Assembly (NCBI GenBank): GCA_023101885.1
Contig: JALPQD010000304.1
Span: 2,660,015-2,724,014 of the forward strand
Length of the DNA: 64,000 nt
From: Typhlomys cinereus
Taxonomy: Eukaryota > Chordata > Mammalia > Rodentia > Platacanthomyidae
Direction of reading: 5' to 3'
Shown one piece after another: positions 1-12,522 of this stretch. Position 1 is the first letter of the stretch, and each line of letters opens with the position of its first letter. The translations under genes were made by a program, and so were the position numbers. The notes beneath the pieces were generated by a model. It worked only from the letters and a program-made list of their open reading frames with translations, was not told where the DNA came from and ran no database searches.

Positions 1-360
1 TGCATACATAATTTCAATAGGATTTGTGACCTGATTGGGCTCAAGTTCTGCCCTTACATGCATTTCTTTAGAATCAGAAAATGTAATCATAAAATAGTTT
101 ATCTAGAATATTTAGATAGATGACTATTAGAATATGTTCAATATTAATGATCCATAGCTAAAAGTTCTTTGCCTATTGTCTTATACTTTAAATCAAACAT
201 TTTTATCATCAGGAAAATCCTAGCTAATATTTTCTTTCCCGTTAACTGAATTTTCTTTCATTTATTTTTCCAGTTCATAGAGAAGTGGTCTTATAGATGA
301 ATGTATGGTTTTAATAGTCCAGAAACTTATTCACTTCAGTTTGCAGCTGTTTCTTACTGA
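1..360. other. AT-rich unique DNA
   Basis: I recognise no gene or repeat here. The sequence is AT-rich, with stops in all frames and no long repeat or CpG cluster. Confidence 0.5.
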
Positions 361-440
361 TATTGTGAGTCTGACCCTGGAATATTCATTCTCTTATCTA
401 TAAATGGGATGATAAATCTTACTTCACTTAACTCTTCAGA
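361..440 (+). repeat. MIR-like ancient SINE fragment
   Basis: The order gtgagtctgaccctgg, then tcttatctataaatggg and gatgataa follows the MIR core (a GTGACCTTGGGC-like block, then CTCATCTGTAAAATGGGGATAAT). It is short and diverged, as expected of an ancient mammalian SINE. No target-site duplication is visible, so the call is tentative. Confidence 0.4.
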
Positions 441-3400
441 ATTCAATAAAAAATATAAAAATCCTGAATACACTGAAAGCATTCCATTTTTATGATTCTA
501 TTCCATTGTTGTACCTAATCAGCAAATAGGTTTCAACTAAAATATCTTATATGTACTTAACCCAGTGACTACCTATAAAGCTAAGATTGATAGATTCTGA
601 GGATGTTAATGAAAATGATCTGAATATATTATAGCATGTAATCTGAGCCCTTTAAAAGCAAGAAGTAAAATGCATTATACATAAATATGCTGAATCCTAG
701 AATTCATCCTTTGTAAGCACCATATGATTATTACCTGCATCATAACAATAAGAACTTGAGAAATTTACCTCATCTATGAACCCATATTATACAATGAAGT
801 GAAATTTTATGTGTTGAAATTCCCTAATTTACAAAAAGGATTAGTTCTAGGTCCCTCTGTTGACATAAATAATAATCTATATATGTTAAGATACTTTATA
901 CAAAATGCTACAGTATTAGACATATGCTACCCATATTTCTATGTTTTAAATCATTTCTGTATCACCAATGACACAATACAAGGTAAACTATATGGAAAGA
1001 TGTGAAATGTTAAATTGTTTAAAAAGTAATGCCAAGAACAAATTATATATATTTTCAGAGCAAACACAATTTCTTTTGTAAATACAATTGATCAAGTTAT
1101 TTCAACCTTCAGATATAAGACCCACAGTTGGGAAGTACTGACAAGACATAGTTGAGGCAGAAAAAAAATAATGTAATAGAAAAAGAAAACCAGATGATTG
1201 TGTAGTTCAGAATCTAAAAGTAAAAAAGATAGGATAAGTTTAAAGGATGAAGCTAAGACCAAAGCCAGAAAGAGAAAGAGGGAATATTCAAGAAAATCAA
1301 CAGCTTGTGGATTTGTGTTCTTAGAACCTTATATTCACAGAGAGCTTATTTTGTCTTGCTTTTCTCTTCCTCACATGCCACTTGCTGATTACCAGTGTTG
1401 TTCTGAACCTTCTTGGCTTTGTTAAGAACATTCTCCAAGCATTCTGGCCACTGAATAACACACTTCATACCAACACTTCAGGACATTGTGCTAGTAGTAA
1501 AGCTCCGTAGTACTCAACTCAGCTCTATGGCTTTTAACCTAGGAAGATAGAAGGATGAACAGATGAAGAATATGTAGATGGGTGGGTCAACTGATAGACA
1601 GAAAGAATATTAAATAGTATATATACATTTTATTTTGGGAGTTCCTTAACAGAAAAATTCAACACATGATTTCACATTTTCAGAAAATTGTATAGAATGT
1701 GGATAATATTGAATTTATCACTGTCATTCTCTGCAAATATGCAGTCCTATAATCTCATGACATGAAGACAAGGGCTACAAAAGGAAAGATTTTTTCATGG
1801 CAAAAATCTCTCTTGAAGTTTAGAAGAATGTTCTTCTCTATCAATGTTCTCTATGCTCTTGAGAGTGTTGATGCAAAATATCATAAACTTAATTTAACAG
1901 AAATATGCCAGCCACAATTTTACAAGCTAGTAAATCCAAGTCTTGTTACACAGTGAAACACTGTTTTTGTGATTCATAAAAGGCAATGTCTTCTTTGGCC
2001 CTCATTTGGTGGGAAAGGGGAAGATAATGCTTTAAAATATGAGTGTGGAGGTCATAAATTTGAGTGGCAATTAGAAATACACGCTTGCAAGAAACTATCA
2101 TTGTCATCATGTGTCAAGGAGGTAATTTATTACAATCATAGTACTTTCTATTTGGTTGTTATGCTAGAGGAACTTTGTGCTTCTTTGACTTTTAGAATCA
2201 CTTTATTCCTTCAGTAAGCAGTGTAGCCAATGCTTGTTAAAATTAAATTACAGAGAAGCAAACTATAAAAGCAGAGATCATTTATTTCATACTTTTATTA
2301 ACCTTTGAAAGAAACTTGTGATTGAGTTGATTATATATAAGTTTTATTTTTTCTTCAGTTTAGCTGTTATATTAAATATATTATTGCACCTAAAAGGTGC
2401 AGTGAAGAGAATTATACTACTTTTAAAAAACACTGCAAAATAATCCAAATACAAATGAGACAACAGAGCAACTGAGATTACTTGAGTCTGCATAATTCAA
2501 TGAAAGCTAAGGAAAGAGATTTGAAACTCAGATAAGACAATAAAATAGCACAAAGAGAGAGCAACAATAATAGAGAGAAGAAACAGGAATTGTTGCTGCT
2601 ATAGAGATGCCCTGAAGTAAGATCAAATGCAACATGAGGAATAAAGGAGAAACATTATGGGTTTGTTCAATATTTGTAAGTATTAAATACTTCAATACTT
2701 AATGATTTCAAAGACTTCTTTGATAGCAGGAAACCAGGAACTGGAAAAAGTCCAATGAAATGAATAAAGACTTCAAAATAAAATCCAATTATGTTGTTCT
2801 GAAAACAAAGAAAAGTCTTTTCTAGATGCTTTTAAAATTTTTTAATGAATAAAACCAAGGAGTACAGAATTGATTTGCCTGATTTCACTTCGACCACAGT
2901 CAAGAATAAAAGCATTTTTCTGGAGATTATTATTACCTGAGCTAATATTAAAAATGAAATCTTCAACCAAAATTAAGATAGCTTATTTCTTCTAACTTAG
3001 AAAAGAGTAATGATTAATCTAATTTATAAATAAAGTAAAACAATGCTCTAAATGAAAAGAGTCTCTTAACTGTTATTAAAATGACAACCATTTAATAGTT
3101 TCAACCATTGTTACATTATATAGTAGCAGGACACTTTACTCTGAATGAATAAATCTTTATAATGTCAGGGATATAATATAAGATGGCAAAAACTTGATGA
3201 AATATGTGCAGAACACATATTTGCATATATTTTGGGTGTTTAAAATAGGAGTTGTGGTTAATTTCACCTATTCTGAGACTTTCCCATGCACTTTCCTGTA
3301 CCTACTAGGAACCCTCAGTCTTCAAGCAACCTGAGGCTTCCTCAAGCTAAGAAGGCCCTGTACCTGACTGGGGTTCAGCAAGACCCTGATCATTGTGCTC

Positions 3401-3503
3401 TCACTGACCTACTCCTTCAGGTCTGTCCCACCCTCCTCTGTGTCCCCACACACTGGCAGAGGTTTATCTCATTTTACATCCTGCTCTACCTCCCTGTGCT
3501 TGC
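441..3503. other. Unannotated unique DNA
   Basis: About 3 kb without a recognisable gene. Short open frames (for example at 799, 1198, 1762 and 1969) look like chance frames in AT-rich sequence and resemble no family I know. The part from about 3270 to 3500 is less AT-rich and could hold a very old LINE-2-like piece upstream of the MIR, but I cannot support that. Confidence 0.5.
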
Positions 3504-3640
3504 AGAGTCAAATGTCCTGGGTTCTAGACTCAAGCTGTGATCTTGGGTCACATTCCCACTATCAGGCCTCTGTTTCCTCCCCTCCACTATATATGGATGG
3601 ATTATAAATGGTTCCCAGGCACTGCCCTGAGGGATGTACA
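3504..3640 (+). repeat. MIR SINE (ancient)
   Basis: The blocks tcctgggttctagactcaag, ctgtgatcttgggtcac and ggcctctgtttcctcc appear in MIR order (CTGGGTTCGAATCC, then CTGTGTGACCTTGGGC, then CTCAGTTTCCTC), followed by a TGGATGGATTATAAATGG stretch. This gives a plus-strand copy. The 84-residue frame overlapping it is incidental. Confidence 0.65.
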
Positions 3641-3845
3641 GAGCTAATCCCACATAACAGTCTGCAACTCTGTGCATAGATGGTGTCTTTTATCAGTTCT
3701 GCTTTCCAGATGAACTGGAGAACAAAGGGATGTAGTACTCAGTCAGAATCAAGACCTGTTACCTCTGTGGAGTGCTCTGTGGGGATTGAAACCAGATGCA
3801 TGTTAGATTGAGCTCAAGACCTGACAGAAATTATACTGGCAAAGT

Positions 3846-4016
3846 GGGTCTGGGGATACAAATCATTTCTTGCTTTAGCATGTACAAACCCTGGATTCAA
3901 CCCCCAGTAACACATAAACCAGGCATGATAATACAAGCCAAATATTGGACTACAGAGTGAGTTGAAGATCAGGCTAAGATAAATGAGTCCATGTCACTGA
4001 ATAACAAGAAAAACAC
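3846..4016 (+). repeat. ID-B1 dimer SINE (B4-like)
   Basis: The 5' half resembles a diverged ID element: ggtctggggatacaaatca, later accctggattcaacccccag (ID: GGGGCTGGGGATTTAGCTC..CCTGGGTTCGGTCCCCAG). It is followed directly by a B1-like half with ccaggcatgataatacaag and a decayed B1 body ending in an A-rich stretch. ID fused to B1 is the B4-type arrangement known from rodents. The copy is strongly diverged and therefore old. Confidence 0.6.
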
Positions 4017-5642
4017 TGAAAGTTGGACTATTCAAAAGATAGTTCCATTAAGAATAAAACGTTCATGACTGAATATTTAGGTAGAATATTTAGGATAAGG
4101 TAAGAGTACATGCTTGTTTTTCTGTGATAGAATAATATTAACATAAAAGTTAGCCCTGAGTAGTAAGACAAAAATTAATTCTAGGTGGCTGTCAAAATAA
4201 GATGAAAACCAAGACCAGGAGAATGGAGGTTTATCTCATAATACTTATGGAAAGAGCTTGTAGAATAGTATTTTCCAGAGAAAAAATTTCTGAACTAACT
4301 TGAAATGGTCCCCAATTTTAAGTCTCTTGGTGACTATAACCAAATCACTTGAAGTCATCAATGTCAATTCCAAGTCATGCAGTCAGCAGTTTCCTAAGTG
4401 GCTTCTTTTGTTGTCAGACATCAACCTTACAGTAAACTCAGCAACATAACTGTTACATTTCACTTTTAGTCTTTTGATTATTCCTATGATGCTCTGGAGT
4501 TTTGCCATTTTAGAATTCCTATGTCTTGATAAGATTATTCTGTTTTGTGAAAAATCATACATGTGCTGTGGTGAGTACTCATTAAGTTTTATTTTACTTA
4601 CTGGATACATGTGATAACACCAATTTTCATGGGGATTGGAGTCTTCCACTTTTCAGTCAGTAGGCCTAATATAAATTTAGGAGTAGAAAGTCTTTTTTCA
4701 TTGAGGTAAAGTAAAAGCCCTATTTTGGAATCCAAAGTCAATCCTGTCAGTCATAGGTGAGTAGAACTCAGTAATTTTCTTTCACAGGTATGATGATAAT
4801 AAGATGGGGTGGTGCAGCATAGGTGAATGAAGTTACTTAAATTACAGGATCTTCAAAAACAATTGTTCGGTTGGTATTTATAACAACAGTGCAAACATTG
4901 TGAAGAAAAAATTGATCAATGGGATTTAATGTAGTCCTACAATAACATTAAAATATTGATAAATAAATATATACATATATATGCCAATAACCTATCAATT
5001 CCTTTCAATCATATATATAAATATATACATGCAAATAGGCCATTAATTCCTTGCAATCATTAATTCCCTTCCATTCATTACACAGACAAACACTAAGCAT
5101 ATCAGATAAATCTTTCTTCTTACATTGGATTTAAACAGTTTAATGGACTGTTGTTTTGGAGTATTATATCTAAGAAACAATATGTAAAGGAGACATTGGT
5201 TGCTAGATATAACTTTGTTTCAGTGTTTATGTGTTAAAACCATATAAGAGAACACTCAAATTAGCCTTAGAAATAAAAGCTAGACTCTGGAGGACAAGGA
5301 TCTACATTGAGTATATCTGATTATTAACACATAGACTTTGTGTATAGTCTGACTTTGATAAATAATTTACTACTTGTTTATTAAAAATCATGTATTTCAC
5401 AAATATTTGTGAAGATTCTACTTCATGCTAGTTACTAAATATGAGCTTTGTATATGCTTTGCTAAAACAAATTAAGTTCTATGATAAAGAATGATTGTTC
5501 TAGTAACAAAAACAACTGAAAACAAGCAAATACACTAGTTCAGATGATTATTCAATGCAATGTAGAAAAACTCATCAGTTGAAAGGAAGGAAAATGAATT
5601 GTTTGGTGAAATATATTTTACAAAATGTAATATTTTAAGCCT
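4017..5642. other. Unannotated unique DNA with a short degenerate duplication
   Basis: No gene is recognised. At 4965-5060 a motif beginning aaatatatacat and running into (c/t)aattcc..caatcat occurs twice in tandem about 50 bp apart, with a third partial piece to about 5080. The rest is AT-rich and unremarkable. Confidence 0.45.
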
Positions 5643-5965
5643 TCTCTCTCTCTCTTTGTGTGTGTGTTGAAGGCATTTTTATATGTGTAGATATGAACGT
5701 ACCATGCTACATATGTACATGACAGTAGGCAACTCACAGGGAGATGTCAGTCTTTGCCTTTCCACCTATTATGAGATAGTATCTCTCTCCAACTGTGTAT
5801 GTCAGACTAGCTGCACCACACGTTTCTGTCAGCTCTGTCTTCCAGTTAGGAGACCAGTGTTCATGAATGCTTGTACTAATCCAGCTTTCACAAGGTTCTG
5901 CAGATCTAAACTCAGGTCTTATAGCTTCAACAAGTACTTTTCCCACTGGGATATCTCTCTAGTCA
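5643..5965 (-). repeat. Old composite tRNA-headed SINE
   Basis: On the plus strand this reads a TC/TG-rich tail, a middle section with a B1-related remnant, then aactcaggtcttatagcttc and ttttcccactgggatatctc. The last two are the reverse complement of a tRNA-like SINE head (GAGATNNCTCAGTGGGNAAA..GACCTGAGTT). So the element lies on the minus strand. It belongs to the ~300-bp composite rodent SINE type also seen at 16350, 28240, 32575, 44908 and 53776. The 99- and 70-residue frames across it are repeat-derived. Confidence 0.5.
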
Positions 5966-7129
5966 ACTCACTAAGCTTGTAAATAAGGTATAATAATTCT
6001 GGTCTTTGAAAAAGAGTTGTTCTAAAGAGTGTAGTCAGTTGAAAGTCAAGGAAGCTGTACAAAATATTGGAAACTTTACAGATTCCACTTTTGACATCTG
6101 TAATTATGAGACTTAACAATTAATAGATCACAAATCATTCTTGACATTGGGATAATCCTTTTATTAAGAATATGCACAGATGATATTTTCAACTACCAAT
6201 TTTCATTAGAAAGAATTTTGAAAGCTATGGTCACTTCCTCTTCTTGGTGGGAAGGTGGCCTATAACATATAATCAGATGTTTTATTACAGATAAAAGCTC
6301 CATTGGCTTGTGGGTCTGCCTATGTTTTAAGTGTAAAAATAGATTTCTGACTTTCATTAGCACTCAAGGGATATTTTAAAGCCACACACTCTTATGAGTG
6401 TCTGGTACCAGCACATTTCTGAGTGTGTGCTTAGCGTTGTTCTCTGAGTGGAGAACACAGTGAATGTGAAGTCACAGCTGCCAAGCTGTCATCTGGTATA
6501 ACTGTAAAATTTTTTCAGGTAAGGTATGTCCTTAGTATGATGAAAATAAAAGGCTAAGAATTGAAATGAGATTAGGAAACATAAAGCTAAATTCAAGGTT
6601 CTGAAAAATAATGAAAACTTTCTTTAATGAACCGCGGAGTACCTAGCACAAGTGAAGTACTTAGCAAACCTGAAAATATGTCTGTGCCCCTTCTGCCTAT
6701 ACAAATGCAAAAGCATGCAATTCCTGCTTTGTTGGAAAAGCACACACTGCTGGAAGAAATAGTAAAGAAGGCAATAACTGCTCCAGTAATTCAATGCAAG
6801 TGGACAAAGGGCTTGGCAAAGGAATGAATGAAGCAGGGAGTCACAATCAATCACTATATCTCAATAGTATAAGTATTCAAAGGATGAATGAATTCATAGG
6901 CTACTTTTCGTTATTTGGAAACACCAAGGAAAGGTTCTCATATTTAAATTTTCAATTTTCCTATTCTTTCTAACCATCTGAATCTATCACTAATTCAACA
7001 TTGCTTCAAGCATAGCACTTTAATAGTTTAGATTTTTATTAGAGAATTAAATTAGCATTGGTTTGAGGAAAGTAAAAATATACCATGTTTTCTAGAATAT
7101 TTGCATTAGACAGAGTAGTTACAGTCTGT
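5966..7129. other. Unannotated unique DNA
   Basis: No gene or repeat is recognised. A 66-residue plus frame at 6627-6827 and a 76-residue minus frame overlap each other, and neither resembles a known protein. I treat them as chance frames. Confidence 0.4.
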
Positions 7130-7640
7130 GGCATCTCCCTGTAATTTTACGAGAATGGTACTGCCCTGGCTTTCACTGTGTGATTGCTGGTTACCTTCTG
7201 TCAGCGAGCAACAGCCTTACTGCAAAGCAGGAGCATAACCGTCTCTTTGTCTCCGTGGTAAACCGATTACTTCTTAGGAAGTCGGATATATTTTTTTCAG
7301 AATGACCATGTACAGGAGCAAACGCAGACATCAGAGATGTAAGTAGATGCTGACCCAACTTTTTCATAGAACTGTGGTGGGAAAAACATACTCGATTCCT
7401 TAAAAGACTAATCATGACTTCCTCCGACATAGCGTGGTGGTAGGAAAGATTCTGTCACTCTTTTAACCCCAACCTTTATCTTTATCCTTGTTAACATGCT
7501 TGAAAGATGTTACGGAGAGAGGAGCTAATTTGCTTGTTACTATGGAAACCCTAGGAAAGGTTTACAAAATCAACAGAGAAACAGATCAAATGCAGTTTCA
7601 AACTAGCTCAGCAGCCTTTCATTCACACAGGGGCGCTGGG
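7130..7640. promoter_or_regulatory. Candidate conserved noncoding / regulatory segment with X-box-like site
   Basis: This stretch differs from its surroundings. It is less AT-rich, keeps several CpGs and shows no repeat signature. At 7536-7549 it holds gttactatggaaac, which agrees with the RFX-type X-box consensus (GTTGCCATGGAAAC) at 12 of 14 positions. No coding frame runs through it. Regulatory function is an inference from composition plus one motif; it could be neutral unique sequence. Confidence 0.25.
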
Positions 7641-7915
7641 CACTTCTTTCCTTTTCTAGGAGTGAGAGATCCCCCCCTTCCAGGAAGTCTATTGAAAGGT
7701 TTGAGAAGTCATTTAAAACTTCTATTTATTTGTCCAATTGCAATTACAGCTCACAAGGGAAATAAGTCAATTCAGAATAAAGAACTGAGAATTAACTGTG
7801 AATGACAAGTGAATATTTATCAGGATATGCATGCAAAACTTCAAGAGTAGATTTCAAATACAAGTCACTATGAACATAGTTTCCAAGGGTTGCAAGGAGT
7901 TATCTGAACCACCCC

Positions 7916-7918
<3 letters not shown>

Positions 7919-7966
<48 letters not shown>

Positions 7967-8017
7967 ACACACACACACACACACATACACACATACACAC
8001 ACACGGACACACACACA
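7919..8017. repeat. Compound (TC)n(AC)n microsatellite
   Basis: An uninterrupted TC run at about 7919-7963 is followed by an AC run with a few interruptions (ataca, acgga). It is a simple sequence repeat, probably polymorphic in length. The low-complexity 81-residue frame across it is an artefact. Confidence 0.95.
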
Positions 8018-11000
8018 GCACAAGAAAGCAATTCTGTTTGGAAAGCAGCAACACTAAAGTCCACAAACACAGATGAATTTGGAACTAAAATCTATAAGGA
8101 TTTAGCTGAAAGAAAAACTCTCACAATAAAACTGCCTTAAGGCACATCAATATGCCTCTCATAAATGCTTCCCAATCACATCTTTCTCTAGTAAGTCAAA
8201 CTCATTCTATCTTTTCTGTTGCGAACAGTAACTATGCCCATATTGAGTCCCAAATGATCTCTTGCTGACACTGTTTACTGTTCCAGACAGGTAGCGGCAA
8301 CTCATTGTATAGTAAAAGTCTATACTTTTCCATTTTTCATTACAGTGTGTTTAAATATTGATAAATATGCTTTCAAACTGGAGAAATTAAACTTTTACTC
8401 TTGCAAAGATAGAAAACCTGTTTGAAAAACAATGCTGTTATGTGATCATACATTATTTAGGTCTATTTTCACATAAGAACTGAAAAGTAACATTCTTTTT
8501 GTTCAAAGAAGTTTTGTATGCCAAAGGAAGCTGTGAGGGTTAGGATTTTCAGCTTCTGATTCTGACGCTTGGTTGCTTTTTGATGCTAGTTCTTTCATAT
8601 AATTGAAGAACAACATATAGTAACTATTTACTTTTTCCTATAAAAATGCCTAGTGTAAAGTCCACAAATATATTATCAATTAATCTCCTTGTGACACCCT
8701 CCTACAAGAAAGAATCTAAATTGTGCATGCACTTCAAAGCCATCTCCCTTCCTTATCTTTATGCTTTCCCTATGCCCCCCCCACCACCTTGTGGCTAATC
8801 ATTGCTTCAATGCACAAAAAAATGATTCACAGAAAAATTGTACTGAATCTGTCTCCCACTAAAATATGCTTGCTGAAGTCTGTGATTAAACAGCAGGAAG
8901 AAATTGTGAATTACATGAAACAAATAAGGAGATGTATAATTATACAAGCATGAGAGCACAGTAGGGTGACCTGAAATGTTGTAGCTTAAAATAATCTAAG
9001 TATTCCTTATATTTATTTGTATCAGTTAACTGAAATATGCTCTATTAACTGTTTCTATATAAATAGACACCGGGATAGAATAAATCAAAGGTAATAGAAA
9101 GCTCAGTAATAAAAACAAATAGAATCTTTAAATTAATTTCTTGATTATACTAATACTGTTTTCAAAAACTAGAATACAGTGCAATTGTTTGCCATCCTAT
9201 GAAGTATATAAAATATCTAAATCATCCCATAATCAACATCCACACTATTTCCATTTTCAATTGTATCTTTATGTGGGTGCTTGATCATGTAAAAGGCATA
9301 AACTCTCCTGGAGGCAATCGTACTCCAATTAAAGCAATAATTGCACACTTAACAAAATTTCTCTGTAGAAAGAAAGCAAAGTATTCTTGTGATCCTCTTA
9401 AAAATAAAAATAGTCCATAAATCAACTTTTCATTTCCTCATTTGCTGAATATTTACTAGAATCCTCAGTAAAATAATGTGGCTTCCTTTTAAAGATTCCA
9501 GAAGAGAACAGGAAAGGTGCAGACAATTTTGTCAAGGATTTGAGTCAAGGGAGAGCAGAAGGACTTTTGAGAAAGAATTCAAGATGCTATTAGTGCTAAA
9601 CCTTCAAAGATCCATTGTGGAGTTTTTAAACCCATTCCTCACAGTGTCTAGATTATCTATTTATAATTTTCTGCGTAAGAGAAAGGGGAGTAGGCCAACC
9701 CTTTTCCTTGCTTCTGGGAGAACTCACAGTAGAAACTGAACTTACTGGTCACTCTGATCTTAGCTCTGCACAAGTGCATACTGGCTTTCAATTGCATGTA
9801 TAATTCACGGAGTGATGTTTAAAAATATTTGCAGGTGGCAAATGTAGATTTTTTTTCTGCAGCCAAATAGGTGGAGATCACTTTAAGAAATTTAATACTT
9901 GCATGTCTATTTTATAAATCAGTTTTATTGAAGAAGCATGATTAGTATATATAAAATTTTATCTTTATACAAAAGATTATTTTCACATATGCTAAAAAGT
10001 TATTAAATTTAAATTTATTTTGAATCTTAAAGAACTCAAATTATGCCTAAAACAAAAAAAAAATCTATCACTGCTCTTATTGAATTTCCAGTTGACCTTA
10101 AGAAAAAATATTTTGGCTTTTAAAATACACAAAGAGACACTTTTGTAAAACTTAGTAGGCTTTGAAAATACAAATTTAGGGGGAAAGAAGGAAAATAATT
10201 TGTTTTACATTAAATATTGATTTTTTTATACCAGGGAATATCTATTTTCCACTATATCACATTTAATTTTCTTTTACTGAATTGGAGCAGGTCTCCACAT
10301 TTTTACTGTTAGCAAAATGTTTGGGGACTTTTCCACCTTAGAGATTTTGTCATGTATATCCTTGATGCAACCAATGGTAGCTGAGCAGCCATTACATGCT
10401 GTGCACATAAACTCACCCTGTACCTTTCACTTCTGTGAGATGGGGGAAAGACAATATCTGCTGTAACTTTCACAGATTACTATTTTGGGAAGATACTTTC
10501 CAAAGTATCTTCCAGTCCTGGCACTCAGTCTTACATTGCATAGTCTCACTTATGTTATTTTCCTAATTAACTGTTTCAGATGATTCTCTTGCTGACATTG
10601 TGGCTCTAGGCTTATGTGCTGGACATTATTGACTTACTATGGATAAATTGCATGGAGCCCTGGAATTCATATGAATGCTGGCCATTTACCTACTAAGTGG
10701 TGAAAAATGCATATATGCCTTTTGAGTTCTAAAATGTTAAATAGAAATGAAAGTACTCAAAGGATAGTACTGGTACTTAATATACACAGCTATGCAAACT
10801 TCACACTAAGATTTGTAAGAATGTATATTTTGTGTTTATCAAAAATATTTTTAAACTTAATACTGAAGTAATTGTTATAGTTACTATGGTTACTATAGAT
10901 TTTATATGAAAATACAACTGTATCACAGGTACAACCTCAAAAAAATCCTCATATTAACAAAAGTGGAAAACTCTAAACTAGAAATTTAATGAAAACATGA

Positions 11001-11080
11001 CCATGTAACTGAGACATTTGCAGATTTGTCATTCTTCCTGGCGACACTTCACTAAAGCCTTCGTCATACTACTGGATTGC
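8018..11080. other. Unannotated unique DNA
   Basis: About 3 kb of AT-rich sequence without a recognised gene, RNA or repeat. The longest frame (87 residues at 9476-9739, basic and low in recognisable motifs) has no family resemblance that I can see. Confidence 0.45.
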
Positions 11081-11084
11081 CATA

Positions 11085-11445
11085 ATTCTTATTCTCACCT
11101 CTTGTCTCCATGTTATGGCAATATATCTTTCTGTAGACAGATGATATCACCTCCTATCTCTACACCTTGGTCATTCCTCTTTTTGTTTGTAAAATGCACT
11201 TACCCCATCTCCTTGTCTTGACCATGTTTCTGCCTATTGATAGAAGGTGCTTAAATTCTGTCTCTGTGCCTTGACTCTGCATCTTGATACTGATAATGAA
11301 TGTTCACTCCATCTCTCCTTTTTTTCAGATGTCTCTGTTGATAGATGGTGCCTTCTATCTCCATGTCTTGACTCCTTGTCTTCTTGTAGATAGAGTGTTC
11401 TCATATTGTGTTTCCATGTTTTATCCATATGTCATTCTTTCTATA
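11085..11445. repeat. Degenerate ~52-bp tandem repeat
   Basis: Related blocks recur: gtagacagatgatatcacctc near 11134, aaaatgcacttaccccatct near 11190, tgatagaaggtgcttaaattc near 11239, ataatgaatgttcactccat near 11293, tgatagatggtgccttctat near 11339 and agatagagtgttctcat near 11390. Most are followed by a (c/t)tccttgtcttgac-like stretch. Spacings are about 55, 49, 54, 46 and 51 bp. Units are strongly diverged, so this is an old minisatellite-like array. It could also be internal repeats of an unrecognised transposon. Confidence 0.5.
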
Positions 11446-12227
11446 GGTCATGTTTATAATATGCAAAACACTTTCTGTTAAATGTGTCACTCAAATGTTG
11501 CTTTCATTCATCTTAGGACTCTCTGGTTTCCTTGTTAATTTTTGTCTTATCTCTCCTTTCTTAATTTTGTCAACCATTCTTTTCTGTCATGTATGGAATT
11601 ATCTGTTTATCCTACTTATCTGTTTGTTCTATATGAGATTTAAAAAGTTTTTGGACATGTTTTTCATTACATGCCTGTCATTAATTTTTATTTGTTCAAA
11701 AGTTTGTATCTAATCACCGATTATTTCTTAGACCTTCAAAGTCAGTATATGGCACAGAACTTCATTGGGCACATAAAGATGATATACAGAGATACATGTA
11801 ATTCCATGTGATACTCAGTGATACGGAAAAAAAAAACCATAAAGCAAGTGAGGAGGAAAAGGAGTTGTGTAGGTGGAGTGGAAGACTTTGGGAAACACCA
11901 CTCTTATCAAGATAGCATCTGACCAGACACCAGTATGATTGAGTGTGCTCATACTTCTCAGAACATTGTTCTGAAAACAATGTATACAAACATTTTAGAG
12001 AACTTAAGATTCTTTAAGGGAAGGAATTTAGGAAACAAAATGAATGAAAAGACATGAAGTCAAATAGCAGGGATTAAATAGAACAAACTTAATGAAGAAT
12101 TTAAAGGAATAGTACCTTTCATATGTAGCTGAATTCAGACATAATGAATAGCTATTAACATTTAACAAACAGTATCTGTATGATTCATGTTATATTTTTA
12201 TTGAATTAACAATCAGAAGAATGATTT
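11446..12227. other. Unannotated unique DNA
   Basis: T-rich on the plus strand at first, then ordinary AT-rich sequence. The 87-residue hydrophobic frame at 11450-11713 reflects T-rich codons. The last bases, 12217-12227, are the left target-site duplication of the following SINE. Confidence 0.4.
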
Positions 12228-12511
12228 CATGAAAATGTAATTTTATTTATTTTATATTTGAGTTTATGTCTGTTTTAGGATACTGTGTGTGTCTGTATAG
12301 TCCCAAGGGTGACTTTGGGAATCACCTTGGATTGTGCTACCTTCTCTCTGTACTTTTCTCAGGAGTTTCCCAAGCTCTACCTTCCATGGCCAGAAGTACA
12401 GGCCACCATCATTTCCATCTGGTAAAAACTTACATGAGCTCTGGGATCTGAACTCAGTCCTTCTGATTTCTAAGCAGAGACTTAATCCTTGAGGCATCTC
12501 TCCAGCCCAAA
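12228..12511 (-). repeat. Older member of the window's tRNA-derived SINE family
   Basis: The right end on the plus strand is ggcatctctccagccc, the reverse complement of a GGGCTGGAGAGATGCC head; ctgggatctgaactcagtcc is the inverted B-box region. The body aligns by eye with the copy at 60811, including a TGATTCC..AGTCACC stretch. A direct repeat aagaatgattt occurs at 12217-12227 and 12512-12522, which fits a target-site duplication. Divergence marks it as older than the copies at 15991, 23673 and 30192. Confidence 0.65.
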
Positions 12512-12522
12512 AAGAATGATTT

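Noticed and set aside
5643..5982. 99-residue Cys-rich frame
   Set aside because: The region is an antisense composite SINE (ends ctcaggtcttat..actgggatatctctctag).
6624..6854. Opposite-strand frames of 66 and 76 residues
   Set aside because: They overlap each other in antisense and neither has a recognised motif, splice context or codon-bias support visible by eye.
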